Source: Cryomorphaceae bacterium
GTDB lineage: Bacteria; Bacteroidota; Bacteroidia; Flavobacteriales; Schleiferiaceae
Length of the DNA stretch: 12,193 nt
Reading direction: 5' to 3'
Assembly (NCBI GenBank): GCA_022565745.1
Contig: JAIUMB010000068.1
Coordinates: 1-12,193 of the forward strand
Position 1 is the stretch's first letter, and each line of letters begins with the position of its first letter. Positions 6,937-12,193 of this stretch are shown one piece after another. The position numbers were made by a program, and so were the translations under genes. The notes under the pieces are model-generated. The model had not been told where the DNA came from. It saw only the letters and a list, made by a program, of their open reading frames with translations, and made no database searches.

Positions 6937-7485
6937 TTATTTATTGAGATTTGCCAGTGCTCTTTCCAATGCTGGACCTCTAAGGTTTTTTCCAATGATT
7001 ACTCCGTTTTCGTCAATCAATACAGTGTAAGGGATTGAAGAGATGTTGTAAATCCTTGCGGCTTCAGATTTCCAAAACTTAAGGTCACTAACGTGACCAC
7101 CCCATTTTAAATTATCTTTTTTAATGGCATCTACCCACTTGTTTTTATCTTGATCTAAAGACACACTATATACTTCAAAACCATTGGCTTTGCCTAGTTT
7201 TTTATCGTGATATTTGTCGTATATGCGAACTACGTTGGGGTTTTCTACACGACATGGTTGACACCAAGAGGCCCAAAAATCAATAAGTACAATTTTACCT
7301 CTTAAAGAGGATAGTTTGATGTTTTCCCCATCGGGACTGGGAAAGTTTAATTCTGGTGCTACATCACCTATGGATAAGCCAACATTAGATTGACTGCTTA
7401 TTTTGCCATCCATAAAGCTCAATCCTATTAAAGCTAGAATGGCTAATGACAAAAATAGTAGAGGTTGCTTTTTCAAGTTGTTCAT
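6937..7485 (-). CDS. TlpA-family thiol:disulfide oxidoreductase, membrane-anchored or secreted
   Basis: A 182-residue thioredoxin-fold protein. It opens with MNNLKKQPLL and a hydrophobic segment (about 8-24) that acts as a signal peptide or anchor, placing the enzyme in the periplasm. The TlpA/AhpC-like domain follows: GDVAPELNFPSPDGENIKLSSLRGKI, the active site WCQPC with Cys75 and Cys78, and the cis-proline loop SSIPYTV (Pro152). TlpA-type proteins reduce disulfides in apo-cytochromes or other exported proteins. An in-frame upstream start at 7545 was rejected because it would put the -7 promoter element (7515-7522) inside the coding region; the Met at 7485 gives a proper signal segment. No cytochrome-maturation genes are adjacent, so the partner is unknown. 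The gene converges with hpf across a shared terminator and is divergent from the prolyl hydroxylase. Confidence 0.9.
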   Translation of the reverse strand: MNNLKKQPLLFLSLAILALIGLSFMDGKISSQSNVGLSIGDVAPELNFPSPDGENIKLSSLRGKIVLIDFWASWCQPCRVENPNVVRIYDKYHDKKLGKANGFEVYSVSLDQDKNKWVDAIKKDNLKWGGHVSDLKFWKSEAARIYNISSIPYTVLIDENGVIIGKNLRGPALERALANLNK

Positions 7486-7514
7486 ATTGGGTTTGTCAAA
7501 ATTAAAATTAAACT

Positions 7515-7545
7515 CAAATATACAAACTTTTTTTATTCTCAGCAA
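7515..7545 (-). promoter_or_regulatory. Minus-strand promoter of the tlpA-like gene (TTG - 20 nt - TATATTTG)
   Basis: Read on the minus strand, TTG (7545-7543) is followed after 20 bases by TATATTTG (7522-7515), a complete Bacteroidota promoter. The predicted start leaves a leader of roughly 20-25 bases before the ATG at 7485. It lies back to back with the promoter of the hydroxylase gene. Confidence 0.7.
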
Positions 7546-7566
7546 TATTCGAGATGTTAATGCATC

Positions 7567-7574
7567 TATATTTG
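7567..7574 (+). promoter_or_regulatory. -7 promoter element (TATATTTG) of the prolyl hydroxylase gene
   Basis: TATATTTG matches TAnnTTTG and is 18 bases before the ATG at 7593, the same distance as in the symporter gene. No clean -33 TTG is seen; the expected -33 zone (about 7540-7550) coincides with the -33 TTG of the opposite promoter. This element argues against the upstream in-frame ATG at 7554 as the true start. Confidence 0.6.
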
Positions 7575-7592
7575 TGCAATATTAAAAATGAC

Positions 7593-8216
7593 ATGTTTGC
7601 CGAAAGAATTCCACCCACGCCTACGTTTGAATTGTTGGCTGAAGGTTTGACTAAAAAAGGTTTTGCGACAGCTGACCATGTGTTAAGTTTACAAGATGTA
7701 TTGGTCATTTTAGAGGAAATGCGTGCGCAAGAACATGCCTTTAAGAAGTCAGGCATTGGACAAGCGAATGACTATACTGTTTTGCACACCAGAAGAGGAG
7801 ATTACATCAAATGGCTCTCCATGGAGACGGCTCCTGAGGTTACAAAAATGTATTTACAGTTTGTACATCAGTTGCGTTTGTTTCTCAATAGATATTGCTT
7901 TCTTGGTCTTCAAGATTTGGAAGCCCATTTCACCAAATACCCGGTAGGAACAAGATATGTTCGCCACGTAGATGCTTTTTCTAAAGATGACAATAGAAGG
8001 ATCTCCATAGTGCTCTATATCAACCCTTCTTGGACAAATGGCGATGGAGGCGAATTGCTGTTGTATCCAAAAAGTGAAGGCACACCTGAGAAAATATCAC
8101 CCCTAGCTGGAAGGTTAGTCATTTTTGAATCTACCATTGAACATGAAGTCCTCCCATCGAAGATTGAGCGACACAGCATAACTGGTTGGTTACTGCATGA
8201 AAAACGATTCTTTTAG
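7593..8216 (+). CDS. 2-oxoglutarate/Fe(II) oxygenase, EGLN/PHD-type prolyl hydroxylase
   Basis: The 207-residue protein has the double-stranded beta-helix core of Fe(II)/2-oxoglutarate dioxygenases. The iron facial triad is visible as His125 and Asp127 in YVRHVDAF and His184 in IEHEVLPS; Arg193 in RHSITGW should bind the 2-oxoglutarate carboxylate. The residues GTRYVRHVD, then IVLYINPSW, GGELLLYP and the final SITGW resemble human PHD2/EGLN and bacterial PHD enzymes more than generic P4H proteins, as does the upstream RRGDYIKWL. The bacterial PHD of Pseudomonas hydroxylates a proline of EF-Tu; whether this enzyme has that target is inference. The start at 7593 is chosen because the -7 promoter lies upstream of it. 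The protein has no signal peptide and should be cytoplasmic. The gene converges with the LON-domain gene, with 3 bases between the stops. Confidence 0.87.
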   Translation: MFAERIPPTPTFELLAEGLTKKGFATADHVLSLQDVLVILEEMRAQEHAFKKSGIGQANDYTVLHTRRGDYIKWLSMETAPEVTKMYLQFVHQLRLFLNRYCFLGLQDLEAHFTKYPVGTRYVRHVDAFSKDDNRRISIVLYINPSWTNGDGGELLLYPKSEGTPEKISPLAGRLVIFESTIEHEVLPSKIERHSITGWLLHEKRFF

Positions 8217-8219
8217 TAA

Positions 8220-8819
8220 CTAGTTGAGGTAAATATTGTGATATTGATGACTCTCTTGCTCATCTAACAGCAAATAGTATCTAACATATGACTGGACAAA
8301 CTTTTCTCTTTGCTCTACTTCTTTTAGAGTTATAAATGATAATTTGTCTTGGGCGTTGGGATTAAACATGGTAAATACATCGATCACTCCTGGATTCTTC
8401 TTTTTAATCCATTGTGAATTTTTCATGTTGTTGTTACTGAGATAGTCTTTAAAATCACTGAGTAGCTTCTCAGATACAGGTTGGTTCCAATGGTTATTCC
8501 AAACGTTAATTTCACCGCCTGGGTATGTGATCTCGTCGCTGATTTTTTGTAAAAATGACTTGACAATCATCAGTGACTTACACCGAATGGCAATATCACA
8601 TTCGCCCAATTCATTTTCGTTGTAGACATCAATGATTTCTACCCAACAACCTAGGTTTCTTCCATTGGTAATATGAAAAAATGGGATACCAAATTCACGG
8701 TCGTTGTTCATTACGTCCTTAACCAATTGCTTGTAGCGTGGCTCAAATATATGAAGCTGATAGAACTCTCCAGGTAAAAGGAATAACTCTAGCGGGAAAA
8801 GTGGAACAATTTTACTCAT
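8220..8819 (-). CDS. LON substrate-binding domain protein (stand-alone Lon N-terminal domain)
   Basis: The 199-residue protein begins MSKIVPLFPLELFLLPGE and continues LHIFEPRYKQLVKD, the hallmark opening of the Lon N-terminal (PUA-like) domain, followed by a FGIPFF strand and a helical second half (about 100-199). There is no AAA+ ATPase or Ser-Lys protease domain, so this is a stand-alone LON-domain protein and not a Lon protease. In the protease this domain recognises substrates; the role of the stand-alone form in Bacteroidota is not established to my knowledge. It probably acts in the cytoplasm as a binding or adaptor protein. A weak -7-like TATTTTG reads on the minus strand at 8839-8833. 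The 100-base gap to the next upstream gene makes independent transcription possible, but read-through from the M3 operon cannot be excluded. Confidence 0.85.
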   Translation of the reverse strand: MSKIVPLFPLELFLLPGEFYQLHIFEPRYKQLVKDVMNNDREFGIPFFHITNGRNLGCWVEIIDVYNENELGECDIAIRCKSLMIVKSFLQKISDEITYPGGEINVWNNHWNQPVSEKLLSDFKDYLSNNNMKNSQWIKKKNPGVIDVFTMFNPNAQDKLSFITLKEVEQREKFVQSYVRYYLLLDEQESHQYHNIYLN

Positions 8820-8887
8820 GTAAGTAAAACCCCAAAATAACCTAAAAGTTTAGGGAACCGGATGTCTATATAGTAGCAGTTTGTTTT

Positions 8888-8907
8888 AAACTCAATTATT
8901 TGAGTCT
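8888..8907 (-). other. Short hairpin after the 192-aa secreted protein gene
   Basis: On the minus strand AGACTCAA (8907-8900), a 4-base loop and TTGAGTTT (8895-8888) form an 8-pair stem with one G-T wobble, 12 bases after the stop at 8920. It is followed by TAAAACAAAC and not by a T-run, so it is at best a weak terminator or an mRNA 3'-end stabiliser. Confidence 0.3.
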
Positions 8908-8919
8908 TGAAGGTATCTA

Positions 8920-9498
8920 TTAATTGAGAACAAACCATCCACAATCACAACTTAGTTCACTTCCGTCATCAATGTAAAAATTAAAACTAAGATCAAATGG
9001 CTCACCAGGAGTGAAGTCAAGTAGTCGAAAATATAGGTAATGGGTTTTACTGCTTAATCTAGGTTGGGTGATTTTTTCATTAAATTGATTGAGTGTTCTG
9101 CGAAAATCTCTGAATTGAAGGTTGGGGTAGTGAACCAGTGTGATAACGTCATCTATAAGTTCGTCACTAGGCATAATGCCAGGTGCAATAGATACTGAAG
9201 ATTTTGCAGACACGGAGTCAATTCCGTAAACCGTTCTGGAGTTTGTTAGAGCGTATAAGCTGGATCCGGTTTTTGTTATATTGGCGGCAATGGCTTGGGT
9301 AATAAATGCGATTTCAAACACGGAATTTTCATGAGACATGACAACCGGATCAGAGGGTGTTCCGTCTCTAAAAGAAAAATCTTCGGCTAATCCTGAACAT
9401 ACGGCACGTTGAAGTTGCAGGAGAGTCACTTCATTGTTGATACATTGACTGAACAGAACAGGTGCTAAAATGAAAGCTAATACAGTGAGATATCTCAT
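8920..9498 (-). CDS. Secreted protein of unknown function, possible lipoprotein
   Basis: I do not recognise this 192-residue protein. It starts MRYLTVLAFILAPVLFSQC, a clear export signal. Cys19 could be lipidated, but the residues before it (FSQ) are not a standard lipobox, so plain signal-peptidase cleavage is also possible. The mature part has a second Cys at 34, a helix-and-strand pattern without transmembrane segments, and a C-terminal stretch FDLSFNFYIDDGSELSCDCGWFVLN with a Cys-x-Cys pair (184, 186). Alternating hydrophobic strands near the end suggest a beta-sandwich. It starts 10 bases after the stop of the upstream lipoprotein gene and is presumably the last gene of the M3 peptidase - lipoprotein - this gene transcript. 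No enzymatic motif is visible. Confidence 0.7.
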   Translation of the reverse strand: MRYLTVLAFILAPVLFSQCINNEVTLLQLQRAVCSGLAEDFSFRDGTPSDPVVMSHENSVFEIAFITQAIAANITKTGSSLYALTNSRTVYGIDSVSAKSSVSIAPGIMPSDELIDDVITLVHYPNLQFRDFRRTLNQFNEKITQPRLSSKTHYLYFRLLDFTPGEPFDLSFNFYIDDGSELSCDCGWFVLN

Positions 9499-9508
9499 TA
9501 AAGGTCAT

Positions 9509-10234
9509 CTATTGACAAGAAGAACGTTTGTCGGTCATTTTTATTTCAGTAACAAGCAGTAACTTGGGCTCACCAAAGTCTGGGACGGTATATAATACAT
9601 CCAAAATGACGCTGCCCCGGTTCTTTTCACCCACAAGTTGCTTCATAAAAACGTTTAGCCTTAGGTACATTTCATTTTCAAAAAAAGCCATAATCTTATC
9701 ATCGGCACACCGCTGAAACGTTCCCCCAGGAAGATAAAGGCCAGATGTTTTTCTTAACAGACTGTATGGATTAACTGGAGGCATTTTTTTTAGCGCTACG
9801 CCTGTTTTTTCAACAATTATTTCGTCATCGTCCGCCACAAAGCTAATGTTGTTTCCAGAAGGATCTTCAATTTGTATTGTCGATACGCCGTCCCGATTAA
9901 ATCTTCTGTAATGTTGTATGGCTTGTTCGGTGCGCATTTCACCATTTTCATAGAAGATAACTTGGTATACCGCGAGGTTTCTCGAAACATTTTGCAAATT
10001 TTGAATGGCTACAAAATAGCGTGCCGAATCGTGTTTGGGATGTTTGGTTACGGTGCTGTAACTCTCCCAGTTAACTGGGGTCCCAAGTGGGGAATTGTAT
10101 CCTACAATGGCTTTATGCTGATCGACAAATAGGTCTTTCTCTTCTTTGGCAGAAGTCGATTGTGCATTTTCAGGAGCGCCGCTCTGGCAGCTTAAGGCCA
10201 CAAACATGCCTAAAGAGATAACAAGGAACTTCAT
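9509..10234 (-). CDS. Lipoprotein of unknown function
   Basis: I do not recognise this 241-residue protein. The N-terminus MKFLVISLGMFVALSC is a lipoprotein signal peptide, with Cys16 as the lipidated residue and Gln-Ser following, then a low-complexity Ala/Ser/Glu linker (to about residue 35). The rest is a mixed alpha/beta soluble domain: SYSTVTKHPKHDSARYFVAIQNL, YQVIFYENGEMRTEQAIQHYRRF, a strand-rich middle with SGLYLPGGTFQRC, and a helix EMYLRLNVFMKQLVG ahead of a final strand LLLVTEIKMT. Cys residues occur near the end (RSSCQ) and in the middle. The M3 oligopeptidase stop is 15 bases upstream and the next secreted-protein gene starts 10 bases downstream, so the three are probably co-transcribed. 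It is expected in the periplasm or on the outer membrane. Confidence 0.75.
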   Translation of the reverse strand: MKFLVISLGMFVALSCQSGAPENAQSTSAKEEKDLFVDQHKAIVGYNSPLGTPVNWESYSTVTKHPKHDSARYFVAIQNLQNVSRNLAVYQVIFYENGEMRTEQAIQHYRRFNRDGVSTIQIEDPSGNNISFVADDDEIIVEKTGVALKKMPPVNPYSLLRKTSGLYLPGGTFQRCADDKIMAFFENEMYLRLNVFMKQLVGEKNRGSVILDVLYTVPDFGEPKLLLVTEIKMTDKRSSCQ

Positions 10235-10249
10235 ATATGTTAGTTTATG

Positions 10250-12193
10250 CTATGATAGGCGCCTTAGTAGTGCCTCTGGATTGGGATCGTCGCCTGTAAA
10301 ATTACGGAATAATCTTGAAGGATGAACACTTCCCCCAGCTTCGAGCAATTCACGATAAGATGCAGCCGTATCTCTATCAAACACACCATTTGCTTCAAAC
10401 ACTCTAAACGCTTGTGCCTCTAGCATTTCTGACCACTTATAACTGTAATAGCCAGCAGAGTAAGCGCCGTGGAAAATATGGTTAAAGGCCGTGCTTATAT
10501 TCCCTTCATCAACTTTTGGCAAGAGTTGAAATTCTCCAATGGCATCATTTTCTAAAGTGTTAATATCGGGAATTTCGACACCTTTATTAATGCTATGCCA
10601 CGCCATATCTAAATACCCAAATGACAATTGTCGAATGGTGGCGTAACCTTCTAAAAAGATTCTTTGTTTTCTAATGTTTTGCAGCATGTCTTCGGGAATT
10701 TTTTCATTGGTATCGACATGCTTGGCAAATAGGTCAAGTGCTTCCTTTTCAAAACACCAGTTTTCCATTAATTGTGATGGAAGCTCAACAAAATCCCAGT
10801 AGACATTGGTTCCACTTAAGCTTGGATAAGTACCTTGAGCCAACATACCATGAACAGCATGCCCAAATTCATGGAAAAACGTCGTCAACTCTTGAAAAGT
10901 TAGCATAGGTGGCCTGCTTTTCGTCCCACGATTAAAGTTGCATACAATGCTGATATGCGGACGGTGGTTGTTACCATCCTTTTTCCATTGACCACGATAG
11001 GAGGTCATCCACGCTCCACCACGTTTGCCTTCACGAGGAAATAGATCCATATAAAAAATAGATAGTAATTCCCCGTTTCGATTCAATACTTTGTATGTGT
11101 CAACTTCTTTGTGATAAACTGGAATGTCTTCAGTTTTTTCAAAGCGAATCTCAAATAGTTTGTGCGCAATATCGAATATACCATTGATCACGTTTGGCAA
11201 TGATAGATATGGTTTTAAGGCTTCGTCATCGACATTGAGTTCGGCTTTTTTTAGTCGCTCACTGTAAAAAGCCATATCCCAGCTTTGCAATTCTTCGATG
11301 TTATCTTCTTTTTTTGCATATGCTTGTAGACGTTCCATATCGTTTTTCGCAACGGGCAAGGCGTGTGTTTTTAAGGTGTTTAAAAAGTCAAAGACCGTCT
11401 CGGGTGTTTTAGCCATACGCTCCCGTAAAACATACTGTGCATGGTTATCAAAACCAAGTAAAAGGGCACGATCACGGCGAAGTTCAACCAGTTGTTTGAT
11501 AACAGACAAGTTGTTTTTCTCATCCGACATCATTCCGCGTTTAACAAAGGCTCTGTACATTGTTTCCCTGTGTTGGCGTATCTCGCTATACTTCATGAAA
11601 TCTAGGTAGCTGTCAGGACGCAATGTAAATAACCATTTGCCGTCTTCTCCTTTGGATTTGGCCGCCTCTGCTGCATTGTCTATGGCATAATCAGGTAATC
11701 CTGTCAATTCGCTTTTGTCTTCAATATAGAAGGTGAAGGTGTTGGTGTCTCTAAGTACGTTTTCAGCAAATGTCAAACTCAATCGACCTAAAGATTCATC
11801 AATTTTCCTAAGCTTTTCTTTGTCTGTGTTATTGAGATTAGCACCGTTTCGCTCAAATGCAAGTAATGTCTTTTTTGTGAGCATTTGTGATTCAGCATCG
11901 TTAGGCGTGTCATTAACCAATTTGATGCGTTGGTACAGTTTTTCGTCCAAAATAATATCGTTGCCAAATGCGCTTAATAGCGGAGATATCTCTTGGGCTA
12001 AGGCTTGCAATTCTTCTGTCGTTTCCGCAGAATTTAAGTTGAAAAAGGCAGACGATACCCGATTGAGCTCTTCTTGACAATAATCCAAAGCAGCAATCGT
12101 ATTTTCAAATGTCGGTTCAGACGCAGCATCCCTTATGTCGTGGATGCGCTTTTTACTGATATTTATCCAGTGCTCTATGGCGGGTTTAAAGTG
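10250..12193 (-). CDS. M3 family zinc metallopeptidase (oligopeptidase / peptidyl-dipeptidase type); N-terminus outside window
   Basis: The frame stays open to the window edge, so the start is not visible; 647 residues are present and about 20 are missing, judging from the usual distance to the conserved PTFENTIAALD motif (visible residues 27-37). The zinc site is HEFGH (His441, Glu442, His445 of the visible part; codons 10873-10859), with the third ligand Glu470 in DFVELPSQLMENW, exactly 25 residues after the second His as in thimet oligopeptidase. FHGAYSAGYYSYKWSEML near the C-terminus supplies the substrate-binding tyrosines of the family. Such enzymes degrade short peptides in the cytoplasm, including leftovers of protease action. 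SGTNVYWDFVE resembles Dcp, while PSQLMENW is also found in OpdA, so Dcp versus OpdA is left open. The expected total length suggests no signal peptide. It leads an apparent operon with two secreted proteins. Confidence 0.95.
   Translation of the reverse strand, partial: HFKPAIEHWINISKKRIHDIRDAASEPTFENTIAALDYCQEELNRVSSAFFNLNSAETTEELQALAQEISPLLSAFGNDIILDEKLYQRIKLVNDTPNDAESQMLTKKTLLAFERNGANLNNTDKEKLRKIDESLGRLSLTFAENVLRDTNTFTFYIEDKSELTGLPDYAIDNAAEAAKSKGEDGKWLFTLRPDSYLDFMKYSEIRQHRETMYRAFVKRGMMSDEKNNLSVIKQLVELRRDRALLLGFDNHAQYVLRERMAKTPETVFDFLNTLKTHALPVAKNDMERLQAYAKKEDNIEELQSWDMAFYSERLKKAELNVDDEALKPYLSLPNVINGIFDIAHKLFEIRFEKTEDIPVYHKEVDTYKVLNRNGELLSIFYMDLFPREGKRGGAWMTSYRGQWKKDGNNHRPHISIVCNFNRGTKSRPPMLTFQELTTFFHEFGHAVHGMLAQGTYPSLSGTNVYWDFVELPSQLMENWCFEKEALDLFAKHVDTNEKIPEDMLQNIRKQRIFLEGYATIRQLSFGYLDMAWHSINKGVEIPDINTLENDAIGEFQLLPKVDEGNISTAFNHIFHGAYSAGYYSYKWSEMLEAQAFRVFEANGVFDRDTAASYRELLEAGGSVHPSRLFRNFTGDDPNPEALLRRLS

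Noticed and set aside
7486..7545. Longer N-terminus for the TlpA-like protein starting at 7545
   Set aside because: It would include the minus-strand -7 element in the coding region and place a charged stretch before the signal segment.
7554..7592. Upstream in-frame ATG as start of the prolyl hydroxylase
   Set aside because: The -7 element TATATTTG (7567-7574) lies downstream of that ATG, and the extra residues do not look like a family N-terminus.
8841..8854. CCTAAA-AG-TTTAGG as terminator or operator upstream of the LON-domain gene
   Set aside because: The loop is only 2-4 bases and the stem is 5-6 bp of mostly A/T; no T-run follows, and chance is a good explanation.
11298..12077. Open frames on the + strand opposite the M3 peptidase
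   Set aside because: They lie entirely within the strongly supported M3 gene on the other strand and show no recognisable protein pattern.
1..12193. CRISPR array, insertion sequence, tRNA or rRNA gene, defence system
   Set aside because: No regularly spaced repeats, terminal inverted repeats, transposase, cloverleaf or defence-type gene was seen on reading the window.

Overview
The window is chromosomal DNA from a member of the Bacteroidota, most likely a Flavobacteriales-like lineage. The evidence is the promoter style (repeated TAnnTTTG -7 elements), start codons without Shine-Dalgarno sequences, AT-leaning composition, an SprB-type repeat, and the gene order rpsU - xerC - hpf, which is typical of this phylum. 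I cannot name a genus.

Left part (1-5308, all + strand): the 3' part of an RmlD-like SDR reductase; a large sodium:alanine-type symporter (AGCS family) with an unusual secreted N-terminal extension; a membrane-anchored protein with four helix-hairpin-helix units; and an acyl-CoA dehydrogenase whose start overlaps the previous stop by 8 nt. The symporter and the HhH gene each have a TACATTTG promoter element just upstream, and the HhH transcript would be nearly leaderless.

Centre (5316-6921, + strand): a translation and chromosome-maintenance block. It holds rpsU (ribosomal protein bS21) with its own promoter, a perfect 12-bp terminator hairpin, xerC starting on the base after the terminator's T-run, hpf (ribosome hibernation factor), and a bidirectional terminator. 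The tRNA cluster and tuf that often follow hpf in this phylum are absent here.

Right part (6937-12193): a TlpA-type thioredoxin (-) is divergent from an EGLN/PHD-type 2-oxoglutarate prolyl hydroxylase (+), with promoter elements for both in the short gap. The hydroxylase converges with a LON substrate-binding-domain protein (-), with only 3 nt between the stops. A tight minus-strand set follows: an M3 zinc oligopeptidase (its N-terminus lies beyond the window), a lipoprotein of unknown function and a second secreted protein of unknown function.

Most of the window is ordinary core genome. I see no CRISPR array, insertion sequence, prophage or defence island. The points most worth a second look are the domain architecture of the symporter, the terminator that touches the xerC start codon, the PHD-type hydroxylase, and the two unknown secreted proteins behind the M3 peptidase. 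No intergenic stretch exceeds about 125 bases.
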